From assembly GCF_014218355.1 (NCBI RefSeq), contig NZ_AP023368.1:1926001-1990000 (forward strand): a stretch of DNA of 64,000 nt, in the 5' to 3' direction. The DNA comes from Anaerocolumna chitinilytica. GTDB taxonomy: Bacteria; Bacillota; Clostridia; Lachnospirales; Lachnospiraceae. This document shows positions 27,770 through 36,856 of this stretch, piece by piece. The stretch's first letter is position 1; the number at the start of each line of letters is the position of its first letter. Made by a program: the position numbers and the translations under genes. The notes below the pieces were generated by a model. The model did not search any database. It saw only the letters and a program-made list of their open reading frames with translations, and was not told where the DNA came from.

Positions 27770-28681
27770 ATGGAGTTATCTACTAGAAAGACAAAATCTC
27801 TGCGTAAAAATGAAACCTTTGCCGGGTATATGTTTTTATTACCATGCTTGTTTTTTCTGCTGTTCATGGCGATATTACCGGTTTTCTTAACTGTGATTAT
27901 CAGTCTTACCAATTGGGGTTCGGTGGCTACCGATCTTTCGAAGGTATCTTTTGTGGGTTTTGAAAATTACTTGGATTTATTCAAGGATGAGACCTTCTAT
28001 ACCGCTTTAAAAAATAATATCCTGCTGCTTGTTTACACTATACCCATACAGTTGCTGTTAAGTTTTGTATTAGCAGTAATGATAAACAAGTTTTGCTATT
28101 TTAAGAACTTTTTTAAGTCAATTTATTTCCTGCCCTATATCTCAAGTACCGTAGCGGTTGCAACTATATGGATGGTTGTTTTACAGCCCTCATATGGTCC
28201 GGTTACAGAAATGCTGAAAGCAATCGGAATAGAAAATACTCCCAAATGGCTGTCTGACTTACACTGGGCGCTGCCAAGCTTATCCGGTATGGTTGTATGG
28301 CAGAACCTTGGTTATGATATCATCATCATTTTAGCCGCCCTGCAGACTGTTCCCTTTGAACTGTATGAATCTGCCGATATGGATGGAGCCAATTGGTTTG
28401 TAAAGATCCGAAAAATCACGCTTCCCATGATAACACCTACAATATTTTTCCTTATCATCTATGAGACAATGGAAACCTTTAGAATCTTTGACCAGATCAG
28501 TGTTTTGACGGACGGCGGCCCGGGGGACGCAACCCAGGTGCTTGTTTATTATCTTTACAAACAGGCATTTAGAAACAGCCATATAAACTATGGAGCAGCG
28601 ATTACGGTTGTACTTTTCATTATTGTTTTTATCATTACGTTGGTTCAATGGTTAGGCAGAAAAAAATGGGTACATGAATAG
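27770..28681 (+). CDS. Sugar ABC transporter permease (MalF/UgpA type)
   Basis: Membrane protein of 303 residues with six membrane segments and the inner-membrane EAA loop near ESADMDGANWFVKIRKITLPMITP, where the shared ATPase docks. The ATG at 27770 has AAGGAG at a good distance; two upstream in-frame ATGs (27737, 27752) lack a site. It pairs with the next permease and the binding protein to form a CUT1 importer. No ATPase is encoded nearby, so a shared MsmK-type ATPase elsewhere is expected. The locus points to amino-sugar oligosaccharides as substrate. Confidence 0.92.
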   Translation: MELSTRKTKSLRKNETFAGYMFLLPCLFFLLFMAILPVFLTVIISLTNWGSVATDLSKVSFVGFENYLDLFKDETFYTALKNNILLLVYTIPIQLLLSFVLAVMINKFCYFKNFFKSIYFLPYISSTVAVATIWMVVLQPSYGPVTEMLKAIGIENTPKWLSDLHWALPSLSGMVVWQNLGYDIIIILAALQTVPFELYESADMDGANWFVKIRKITLPMITPTIFFLIIYETMETFRIFDQISVLTDGGPGDATQVLVYYLYKQAFRNSHINYGAAITVVLFIIVFIITLVQWLGRKKWVHE

Positions 28682-28708
28682 CAAAATGAGAAAGGCTTGG
28701 TTACTATT

Positions 28709-29581
28709 ATGAAGGATATTGCAGTGAATAGTATGAATAGGTTACACTTACATAAAAAAATTAAAGTAGGGAAGATTGCAGTTACGCTCCTATTATTTAC
28801 TTTAGGCTTTGTGATGATTCTGCCCTTTATTTGGATGTTATCTACATCTATGAAATATGAGGTGGATGTATTTACCTTTCCAATACAGTGGATTCCTACA
28901 AAGCTTAGAGTTATTGAGAATTATAAAGAAGTTTGGTTTGGAGATGCACCTTTTGCCCTGTATTATTTTAATTCCATTAAGGTTACAGTTATAACAACTT
29001 TCTTTTCACTATTAATATCAAGTATGGCAGCATTTGCTTTCTCTAAGCTCAACTTTCCGGGCAGAGATAAAATATTTGTTTTGATTATAGCAACAATGAT
29101 AATTCCTGACCAGGTTACACTTATTCCAAGGTTTTTATACTTTAAATGGCTTCATTTGTTTGATACGCATTTCTGTTTGATTATTAGTATGCTGTTTAGT
29201 CAATCCAGTATATTTTTTATCACACAGTTTATGAAGTCATTACCGGGAGAACTAAGTGATTCAGCTAAAGTTGACGGTGCCGGAACCCTAAGAACCTTCT
29301 TAAGCATTATATTACCGTTGGCTAAACCGGCTATTGCAACCATGGCTATTGTTAAGTTTATCTGGTCCTGGAATGATTATCAGAATGTATTGATTTTTAT
29401 AACAAATGCTAAGTTGTTTACAATACAAATTGGTGTACGAATGTTTACTGATAGATACGGATCTTTTTATTCACTCATTATGGCAGCATCGGTATCGGCA
29501 ATTATTCCTCTGTTTATAGTATTTGCACTTGGTCAGAAATACATCATCGAGGGTCTGACTGCCGGAAGTGTTAAGGGCTAA
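28709..29581 (+). CDS. Sugar ABC transporter permease (MalG/UgpE type)
   Basis: Membrane protein of 290 residues, second half of the CUT1 pair. Six membrane segments; EAA loop at GELSDSAKVDGAGTLRTFLSIILPLAKPA. ATG at 28709 is preferred to the TTG 12 bases upstream, which sits on top of the AAAGG ribosome site. Follows the first permease by 27 bases and precedes the binding protein by 67. Confidence 0.92.
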   Translation: MKDIAVNSMNRLHLHKKIKVGKIAVTLLLFTLGFVMILPFIWMLSTSMKYEVDVFTFPIQWIPTKLRVIENYKEVWFGDAPFALYYFNSIKVTVITTFFSLLISSMAAFAFSKLNFPGRDKIFVLIIATMIIPDQVTLIPRFLYFKWLHLFDTHFCLIISMLFSQSSIFFITQFMKSLPGELSDSAKVDGAGTLRTFLSIILPLAKPAIATMAIVKFIWSWNDYQNVLIFITNAKLFTIQIGVRMFTDRYGSFYSLIMAASVSAIIPLFIVFALGQKYIIEGLTAGSVKG

Positions 29582-29648
29582 TAAGCTAACCCATGGTAAT
29601 TAGGCGTATACGAGCGCCACAATTATAAATAAAAAAAGGAGAGATTTT

Positions 29649-31022
29649 ATGAAAAGATATGCAAGACTTTTATCAACTGTTATCACTGCAATATTGTTCA
29701 TGTCGGCAGTACTTTCCGGCTGTAGTGCTAAGAATGGTGATTCCTCCAAGACTTCCTCGGATGGAACAAACGCAAAAACAGTTACTCTTAAGTTCTATAC
29801 TCCTACCGATGAGGCTACCAATAAACAGCTTAAATGGCCGGAATTTATTGAGAAGTTTGAAAAAGATAATCCCGGTATTAAGGTTGATATGGCCCCTTTG
29901 GTTGCAAATGTAAATAATGATGAGTATAAGAAAAAAGTAGATATTATGATTGCAGCCGGTGAACAGATTGATTTGGTGAAGTCTTCTGCTTTGTATGAAT
30001 TAACGGAATGGATTGATAATGGTGTAATCGAACCTCTTGATGACTATGCGAAGAAAGAGGGAGTGAATTTATCGGATGAATACAAAGGTGTTACCCCTTA
30101 CAAAGGTAAGATCTATGCAATACCGGAAGAAATAACACCCTGGCTGGTATTTATAAACAAGGATATGCTTGATGCGGCAGGTCTTCCTGTTCCTCCAAGA
30201 GACTGGACCTGGGAGGACTACAGGGAATATGCGAAAAAGCTGACAAAAGGTGATGGTGCGAATAAGATATATGGTTCCTTTATGAATGACTGGTCCAATT
30301 TCTTCTCTGTCGGCACCCAGAGCGAAATCATGGATGATCCTTTCTTTACGGCAGATAACAAGCTGAATTTTGAAAACCCCGTCTTCAGAGACGGCTTACA
30401 ATACCGTTATGATTTGGAAAATGTGGATAAGAGTCAGGTTCCCTATGTGGATATGGCCTCTGAGAAACTTTTATACAGAACACAATTCTTCAGCGGAAAA
30501 GTAGCTATGGTATGTATGGGCTCCTGGATGGTTTCTGATATTCAGCTTACTGATAAATATCCCCATACCTTTAAAACAACCTTTGCTACCTATCCAAGAT
30601 GGAGTAAGGACAGCAAACCGAATACATCCCAGCTAGACGGAGCCGGATTCGGCTGGTCGATTAATGCGAAGTCTCCCAATAAGGAAGCTGCCTACAAATT
30701 CTTAACTGCATTAACCTCGGAAGGCTTGGAAATAGGGCACAAAAAGTGGACACCATGGAAAAAAGCCAATGAGGATGAAGTTATAAAAGGGATTATTGGC
30801 ACGGATGACAGTTTATACGACTTAGAGGCACTTAAGAGTGTTATATATGATCCGGAAAGGGTTGACAATGTTGTAACAAGATCCGGACCTGGAGAAAGTG
30901 AAGTTATCGATGCATTTACTGCTGAAGCGGAAAAGTATTTTGTAGGCGGGCAGTCATTGGATGACACTATGAAAAACACAATTGATAAGGCAAATGCCAT
31001 TGTTGAAAAGGCAGAGAAATAG
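29649..31022 (+). CDS. Sugar-binding lipoprotein of the ABC importer
   Basis: Extracellular solute-binding protein family 1, 457 residues. Signal peptide with lipobox LSGC (Cys25 becomes the lipidated N-terminus), then a Ser/Thr-rich linker, then the two-lobe fold: LKFYTPTDEATNKQ start, KVDIMIAAGEQIDLV near 100, VGTQSEIMDDPFF near 220, AGFGWSINAKSPNKEAAYKFL near 345. It captures the sugar outside the cell and delivers it to the two permeases. Third gene of the operon, with its own AAGGAG site and a stable hairpin after it, which usually raises binding-protein mRNA levels. Confidence 0.94.
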   Translation: MKRYARLLSTVITAILFMSAVLSGCSAKNGDSSKTSSDGTNAKTVTLKFYTPTDEATNKQLKWPEFIEKFEKDNPGIKVDMAPLVANVNNDEYKKKVDIMIAAGEQIDLVKSSALYELTEWIDNGVIEPLDDYAKKEGVNLSDEYKGVTPYKGKIYAIPEEITPWLVFINKDMLDAAGLPVPPRDWTWEDYREYAKKLTKGDGANKIYGSFMNDWSNFFSVGTQSEIMDDPFFTADNKLNFENPVFRDGLQYRYDLENVDKSQVPYVDMASEKLLYRTQFFSGKVAMVCMGSWMVSDIQLTDKYPHTFKTTFATYPRWSKDSKPNTSQLDGAGFGWSINAKSPNKEAAYKFLTALTSEGLEIGHKKWTPWKKANEDEVIKGIIGTDDSLYDLEALKSVIYDPERVDNVVTRSGPGESEVIDAFTAEAEKYFVGGQSLDDTMKNTIDKANAIVEKAEK

Positions 31023-31050
31023 ATAGAAAGTTGTCTTGATATATGGGATT

Positions 31051-31082
31051 GGGTAAATGAAGAGATGTTCTCTTCTTTACCC
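31051..31082 (+). terminator. Stable hairpin after the binding-protein gene
   Basis: GGGTAAA-T-GAAGAGA (31051-31065) pairs with TCTCTTC-TTTACCC (31069-31082) around a 3-base loop. There is no long T run, so it may be a partial terminator or a 3'-end stabiliser between the transporter and the two-component genes. Confidence 0.65.
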
Positions 31083-31275
31083 AGTCTTGTTTCACAAAAG
31101 GCGTGAAAAGATTGAACAGTTAGAATCATCAAGGCAAATGATGCGGGGACAGTATTGGTGACGAATAGTTGATGTTATTTTGGCTGGTATGGAACTATGT
31201 AACATGTTGAGCAGGGTTACTAGGGAGATATAGATATTTAAATTGTGGGATGGTATAATATTAGCGGGTGGTTTA

Positions 31276-33102
31276 ATGAAAACGATAATCGGGAAATTCC
31301 GAAATTTAAGTATTAAAAGAAAGTTAATAATATCCTTCTCAGTTATTGTGGTATTCCCATTAATAACTTCGCTTTTGTTGTCTAATAATCTTGTTACAAA
31401 TTTTATGTTGGGGGAAATAGCCAGCTTAAATGAAAATTCAATCAATGATTCTTCCAAAGTATTAAACAGAACACTTGATGATATTGCCTTTACCTTATTA
31501 AACATCTCAAATAATAGCCGTGTAAGAGAAATCCTTAGTGATGATGATAAAAAAGACCAGTTCAGCAAGCTTCAGAGATATATAAATCAAAAGAAATTTG
31601 ATAATATACTTGAAAACATACCAATCTCCTTAATGACCTATAATACCTGCATCACGATATTAGGTGAGAAGCATTTTGATTATGGGAACTGGGAAGAATT
31701 CTCACGATATACAGGTGAGATGAAGAAAAGCACCTGGTATAAAGAAATGAAAAAATCGAAAGATATGAGAATACGCTGGATTGGAGTCAAGCCTGGTGTT
31801 GAAGATATCGGTAATTACTTTTTAGAAGCAGCAATGCCAATAAAAGAAAGCAGCAGCAGCCTGACAAGAGTAGGGGTTGTACATATACGAATCAATGAAA
31901 GTGATATTTATAAGGCTTTAAATACAGATAACGAAACAAACGAAATCTATCTTTTACAACATGATGGTGAAATCTTATCCTGCAAAAACAAAGTGGAAAT
32001 TTCTAAAAACATAAATTACAGGTTAAATGTCTCAAAGATCGTAAAAAACCTGGGAAAGTCTTATATTGATGTAGACAATAACGGAAGGAAGATGGTAGTT
32101 AATACAGTATCTATTGACAAAGGTAACTGGATCCTGGTGTCCCTTATATCTTACGAGAAGCTGGTAGCACCATTAACCTATATTAGAAATATTCTTTTAT
32201 TTATCAATTTGATTTTTATGATCTCTTTCTTAATTGTAGCCTTATTTATTTCCAATATCATAAGTAAGCCAATCATTCATCTGCGAAAGAGTATGCTGAA
32301 AGTGGAAAACGGCGATTTTAACGGAAAAGTAGAAGTTGAGAGTGAAGATGAGATTGGTAAGCTGAGCCGGAACTTTAATAATATGTTAGATAAGGTCAGC
32401 GAACTTCTGATACTTACCAAAGAGCAGGAAAGATTAAAGAGAGATGCTGAATTTGAAGCATTGCAAGCCCAGATTAATCCACATTTTCTTTTTAACACCT
32501 TAAGTTCTATCAGATGGGCGGCAGCTGCTTATGGTGATAAAAAGGTCGAGGATATGGTGCATGCATTATCGATATTACTCAGAGCCAGTATTTCTAATGG
32601 TCAGGAAATGGTTTCACTTGAAAGTGAAATTAATATCTTAAAGAATTATCTGGATTTAGTTCAGATGAAACAGGGTACCACTATAATTTTTGAATGCAAT
32701 ATAGATGAAGGAATTATGAACTACAGGATACCTCACCTTCTGCTGCAGCCAATTGTGGAGAATTCGATTATCCATGGGTTTGAGGATCTAAATGAGCCTG
32801 GTGTTATCAGTATAACGGCTGTGGTGTCGGAAGACTTACTGACACTTGAGCTGACGGATAATGGGAAAGGGCTGGGAGGCGATACTTTAGAGAGCATTTT
32901 AAATCGAGAGTCTCAAATACCGGATGATAAAAAGTATTACAAAAGTGTTGGTCTTAAAAACATACACAACAGGATTAAGCTTATATATGGGCAGAACTAT
33001 GGAATAGATATCGGGAGCGGAAAAATGAGCGGGACAAAAGTCACCTTATATCTGCCATTCCAGAAGGGGGGGACACACATTGCTGACAGTAATGCTGGTT
33101 GA
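31276..33102 (+). CDS. YesM-type sensor histidine kinase
   Basis: Kinase of 608 residues. Membrane segment near 18-40, an extracytoplasmic sensor domain (about 45-300, Cache-like), second membrane segment near 305-327, HAMP (ISKPIIHLRKSM...FNGKVEVESEDEIGKLSRNFNNML), coiled coil, then the His_kinase domain with phosphoacceptor His in AQINPHFLFNTL and an HATPase (VENSIIHGF, DNGKGLGG, GLKNIHNRI). ATG at 31276 is chosen because the upstream in-frame TTG at 31243 has a poorly placed ribosome site. It overlaps its response regulator by 23 bases. Such pairs sense the sugar or its binding protein and activate the neighbouring importer. Confidence 0.92.
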   Translation: MKTIIGKFRNLSIKRKLIISFSVIVVFPLITSLLLSNNLVTNFMLGEIASLNENSINDSSKVLNRTLDDIAFTLLNISNNSRVREILSDDDKKDQFSKLQRYINQKKFDNILENIPISLMTYNTCITILGEKHFDYGNWEEFSRYTGEMKKSTWYKEMKKSKDMRIRWIGVKPGVEDIGNYFLEAAMPIKESSSSLTRVGVVHIRINESDIYKALNTDNETNEIYLLQHDGEILSCKNKVEISKNINYRLNVSKIVKNLGKSYIDVDNNGRKMVVNTVSIDKGNWILVSLISYEKLVAPLTYIRNILLFINLIFMISFLIVALFISNIISKPIIHLRKSMLKVENGDFNGKVEVESEDEIGKLSRNFNNMLDKVSELLILTKEQERLKRDAEFEALQAQINPHFLFNTLSSIRWAAAAYGDKKVEDMVHALSILLRASISNGQEMVSLESEINILKNYLDLVQMKQGTTIIFECNIDEGIMNYRIPHLLLQPIVENSIIHGFEDLNEPGVISITAVVSEDLLTLELTDNGKGLGGDTLESILNRESQIPDDKKYYKSVGLKNIHNRIKLIYGQNYGIDIGSGKMSGTKVTLYLPFQKGGTHIADSNAG

Positions 33103-34708
33103 TGACGAAGTTAATGTGATTGAAGGTCTGAAAGTCTCTGTGGAATGGGAAAAACATGGATTTAGAATTATTGGCACGGCTTATAATGGGGAAGAGGGCT
33201 TTACAAAGGCTATGGAGTATAAACCTGACCTGATAATTACAGATATTACAATGAATAAAATGAATGGAATAGAGTTGGCTGAAAGGATAAGGGAAAAGCA
33301 GCCGGAGGTAAGTATTATATTCCTGACATGTCATAAGGACTTTAATTTCGCAAGGAAAGCCGTAAATCTAAACATTGATGAATACCTCATAAAAGATACT
33401 ATGACTAGAGAAGAAATCTATGCGGCTCTAGCTAAGATCAAAGTCGGTATTGAGGAAAGACAGAAAAAGAAAAAGGCGAAGGAGCTTACAATCGAATTAA
33501 ATCGCAATCGTTGTCAGCTAAGTGAAATACTTATTAATGAATTACTAAAAAAAGAGTTGGTAGATATACATAGTTTTGAAAGACGATTAAATATTTACAA
33601 CTACAACTTATCAAAGCAAAAGTATATCCTATCCTTACTTACCATAGACCGATATATTGATCTGTTAAAGAGTAATACCTTTAATAAAGAGGAAGAACTG
33701 ATACAATTTGCAGTTATAAATGTGGTTGAAGAGATTCTTAAAAAATATGATATCGGAGAAGTATTTCCTAAAAGTGAAAATAGTTATGTGATTATTTTTA
33801 ATTACAACCCAAATCTTAAAATTAGTATGGATGAAAAAATTGCTGTTGTTTTAAAGGAAATTCAGAGTTGTGTCAAAGAGGTCTTAAAAACAACCTGTAC
33901 TGCTTATATTGGACGCCAGTTAGGTTCCATGCATGAGTTAAAGAGTGCATATGAAGATATTCTTAGCTTAAAAAACAATAGATTCTATATGCAGGATGGC
34001 TTGGTGCTGTATTATTCAAAAAGTGAAGCAAAGTTTTCAAATATTGATTTTCATTATGTAAATGACTTGTTAAAAGAGTTTGATCATCATTTGGATAATC
34101 GAAACCTAGAGCTGCTTACGCATCTGGAATATTTGTTTTTTGAAAAAGTGAAGAAGGAAAATATATTTGCAGTTGATGTAAAACTGGTAATTGAAAGATT
34201 CGTAAATAGTCTGAAGAAATATCTTCAAAAGAACGTTTTTATGTACCAGCCGGTTCTTCCGGATTCCTATTTAAATCAGCTTAGTTATATGGATAGTGTT
34301 CATGAACTAAATGAAACTTTTCACAATTTTTTAAAGAGTGTATTAGAAATTTTAAATAAAAATGCCGCGTTTACCTGTACTCCCGAGATGAAAAAGATTA
34401 TTCATTATGTTACGGAGAATTTACAGGAGGAAATCAGCCTTGATACTGTAGCTGCTTATGTAAATATGAACAGCAGTTATTTCAGCAGATATTTTAAGAG
34501 TAAAACCGGGGGTAATTTTGTTGACTTTCTTACTAATATGAGAATGGATAAGGCAAAAGAACTTTTGGCAGACACGGATTTATCCATCGAAGAAATTTCA
34601 ATCATGGTAGGACATGTCAATAAAGCTTATTTTACAAAGGTATTTAAGAAGGTTACCGGGTCCAATCCTGGTGAATTCAGAAAAAAGCGATATTCCCGGA
34701 GAATTTGA
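33080..34708 (+). CDS. YesN-type response regulator with AraC DNA-binding domain
   Basis: Protein of 542 residues. Receiver 1-120 (MLVDDEVNVIEGL, Asp in LIITDITMNKMNG, Lys in YLIKD), a middle region of about 300 residues typical of YesN-like proteins, and two AraC helix-turn-helix motifs at 440-542 (ISLDTVAAYVNMNSSYFSRYFKSKTG, IEEISIMVGHVNKAYFTKVFKKVTG). The TTG start fits: a G run lies 8 bases before it and the family N-terminus is then complete. Probable activator of the importer and of nagB, nagA and GH20. Confidence 0.92.
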   Translation: MLTVMLVDDEVNVIEGLKVSVEWEKHGFRIIGTAYNGEEGFTKAMEYKPDLIITDITMNKMNGIELAERIREKQPEVSIIFLTCHKDFNFARKAVNLNIDEYLIKDTMTREEIYAALAKIKVGIEERQKKKKAKELTIELNRNRCQLSEILINELLKKELVDIHSFERRLNIYNYNLSKQKYILSLLTIDRYIDLLKSNTFNKEEELIQFAVINVVEEILKKYDIGEVFPKSENSYVIIFNYNPNLKISMDEKIAVVLKEIQSCVKEVLKTTCTAYIGRQLGSMHELKSAYEDILSLKNNRFYMQDGLVLYYSKSEAKFSNIDFHYVNDLLKEFDHHLDNRNLELLTHLEYLFFEKVKKENIFAVDVKLVIERFVNSLKKYLQKNVFMYQPVLPDSYLNQLSYMDSVHELNETFHNFLKSVLEILNKNAAFTCTPEMKKIIHYVTENLQEEISLDTVAAYVNMNSSYFSRYFKSKTGGNFVDFLTNMRMDKAKELLADTDLSIEEISIMVGHVNKAYFTKVFKKVTGSNPGEFRKKRYSRRI

Positions 34709-34793
34709 TTTATTGGCAAACCGCTTGTTATAAATGCTTTGAGACGGGCATCGATAGGGTTAAATATATGATAGAAATGGAGGAGCTGACAAA

Positions 34794-35582
34794 ATGTCAA
34801 AGGATATATCAAAGGTTATGTCAAAGGATAAGCAGAAGGACAATCTAAAGCTTCGTGTATATAGAAATAGAATTGAGATGGGAAAAGCTGCAGCGGATGC
34901 AGTTGCTGAAAGAATCCTCAGGCTGATGGAGGTTAAAAGTGAAATTAATATGGTATTTGCAGCGGCTCCATCCCAGAATGAATTCCTTGCAGCGTTAGTA
35001 ACCAATCCGGAAATACAGTGGGAACGGATTAATGCATTTCACCTGGATGAATATATTGGTTTAGGTAGCGAAGCACCACAAGGTTTTGGAAACTTTCTGA
35101 GAGATAGACTGTTTGGTAAAGTTGGGTTTAAGTCCGTGAATTATCTGAATGGGAGGAGTAACCATGAGCTCCTTGAATGTGACAGATATTCTAAGCTTTT
35201 AAAGGAACATCCTTTGGACATAGCATGTATCGGTATAGGAGAGAATGGTCATCTTGCTTTTAATGACCCGCCGGTAGCGGATTTTAAAGATAAAGCCTTG
35301 GTTAAGGTGGTAAAATTAGATGAGATTTGCAGAATGCAGCAGGTAAATGACGGATGCTTTTTAGCCCTTGAGCAGGTGCCGACTCATGCGCTTACGCTTA
35401 CAATTCCAGCTATAATGTCAGCGAAATATATATACTGTATGGTTCCTGGTAAGTCAAAAACCATGGCAGTGTCGCAAACACTAGATGGTAAAATCTCCGA
35501 AGCCTGCCCTGCGTCCATACTCCGAAGGCATGAGGCAGTAGAGTTATATCTGGATGAGGATAGCGCTGCAGGGTGCAAATAG
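34794..35582 (+). CDS. nagB: NagB-like glucosamine-6-phosphate deaminase/isomerase
   Basis: Enzyme of 262 residues expected to turn glucosamine-6-phosphate into fructose-6-phosphate and ammonia in the cytosol. Seen: AFHLDEYIGLG (active-site Asp) near 85, GIGENGHLAFNDPP near 150 with the catalytic His, and VPTHALTLTIPAIMSAKYI near 200. The fold and length fit NagB. Two spots differ from classical NagB: the phosphate-loop region reads AAAPSQNEFL instead of a TGSSP-like loop, and FNDPP replaces FNEPG. So a related amino-sugar phosphate isomerase is possible. Next to nagA. Confidence 0.83.
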   Translation: MSKDISKVMSKDKQKDNLKLRVYRNRIEMGKAAADAVAERILRLMEVKSEINMVFAAAPSQNEFLAALVTNPEIQWERINAFHLDEYIGLGSEAPQGFGNFLRDRLFGKVGFKSVNYLNGRSNHELLECDRYSKLLKEHPLDIACIGIGENGHLAFNDPPVADFKDKALVKVVKLDEICRMQQVNDGCFLALEQVPTHALTLTIPAIMSAKYIYCMVPGKSKTMAVSQTLDGKISEACPASILRRHEAVELYLDEDSAAGCK

Positions 35583-35593
35583 GAAGGAGTATA

Positions 35594-36787
35594 ATGCATA
35601 GAATAAAAATTATTAATGGTAATATTATAACTCCGTACAGATTGCTTGAGAGAGGAACGATTGTCATCGAAGACGGAGTTATTTCGTGCGTCTCAAAGGA
35701 AGAGGTAGCTGTACAAGAGGCGGAAGTAATAGATGCAAAGGGGCATTATATAGCTCCTGGATTTATTGATATTCATACCCATGGGGGCGGTGGCTTTGAC
35801 TTCATGGATGCAACGGTAGAAGCTTATCTTGGTGCGGCTAAAACCCATGCCAGGTATGGAACGACTGCAATTGTTCCCACTACCCTTACCAGCACCAATG
35901 AAGGTCTAAAGCAATCTTTTGAAGCCTTTAGAAAATCAAAGTCCTTAAATAAACTTGGGGCAGAATTGATAGGATTACACCTGGAAGGACCGTATTTTTC
36001 ACCGGAACAAAAGGGTGCCCAGGACCCCAGATATATCAGGGTACCATTAAGAGAAGAGTATGAACAAATCCTTGATTGGAGTAAAGATATTATCAGATGG
36101 AGTGCAGCTCCTGAAATTACAGGTGCGATGGAGTTTGCCAGATATGCCAGGAATAAAGGTGTCTTAATGTCTATTGGACATTCCGATGCAATCGGGGAAA
36201 AGGTAGCAGAGGCCTTTGAAAATGGCTTTTCACATATAACCCATTTGTATTCAGCTATGTCAGGTGTAAAAAGAGTAAATGCATTACGGGTATCGGGAGT
36301 AATTGAGAGTGCTTTTTTATTAGATGAAATGACAGTAGAGGTTATAGCAGACGGAATACATATTCCGGCGGACCTCCTTAATCTGGTCTACAAAATAAAA
36401 GGAGCATCCAAAACAGTACTGATTACTGATTCTATGCGTGCAGCAGGTATGGGAGAAGGACCAAGTATATTAGGCAGTCTAAAAGATGGCATAGAAGTCT
36501 TTGTGGAGGACGGAGTTGCCAAGCTGCCTGATCGGAAGGCCTTTGCGGGCAGTGTTGTTACCGCCGACAGGCTTGTAAGGACAATGGTTAAAACAGCCGG
36601 AGTACCTTTGATGGATGCTATAAGAATGATTTCCAGTACACCGGCCAAGGTTATAGGCATCGATGATAGAAAGGGAAGTCTGGTACCGGGTAAGGATGGG
36701 GATGTGGTAATATTTGATGCAGAAATAAACATAAAGGCTACAATTATTAAAGGAAAAATGGTATATGAAAAGAAATTGATGAACTAG
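35594..36787 (+). CDS. nagA: N-acetylglucosamine-6-phosphate deacetylase
   Basis: Amidohydrolase of 397 residues that removes acetate from GlcNAc-6-phosphate. Seen: metal-binding IDIHTHGGGGFDFMDA near 58-72, GLHLEGPYFSPEQKGAQ near 130, SIGHSDA near 195, THLYSAMSG near 213, and the catalytic Asp in VLITDSMRAAGMGEG near 275. ATG at 35594 follows AGGAAGGAG; the upstream in-frame ATG at 35573 lies inside nagB and before that site. It starts 11 bases after nagB and supplies NagB with glucosamine-6-phosphate. Confidence 0.94.
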   Translation: MHRIKIINGNIITPYRLLERGTIVIEDGVISCVSKEEVAVQEAEVIDAKGHYIAPGFIDIHTHGGGGFDFMDATVEAYLGAAKTHARYGTTAIVPTTLTSTNEGLKQSFEAFRKSKSLNKLGAELIGLHLEGPYFSPEQKGAQDPRYIRVPLREEYEQILDWSKDIIRWSAAPEITGAMEFARYARNKGVLMSIGHSDAIGEKVAEAFENGFSHITHLYSAMSGVKRVNALRVSGVIESAFLLDEMTVEVIADGIHIPADLLNLVYKIKGASKTVLITDSMRAAGMGEGPSILGSLKDGIEVFVEDGVAKLPDRKAFAGSVVTADRLVRTMVKTAGVPLMDAIRMISSTPAKVIGIDDRKGSLVPGKDGDVVIFDAEINIKATIIKGKMVYEKKLMN

Positions 36788-36856
36788 GTTTAAGTTTGAA
36801 ATAAAAGGAAATTAACACGCTTTTGTCGTTCAGAATACATTATATGGAGGTGACCC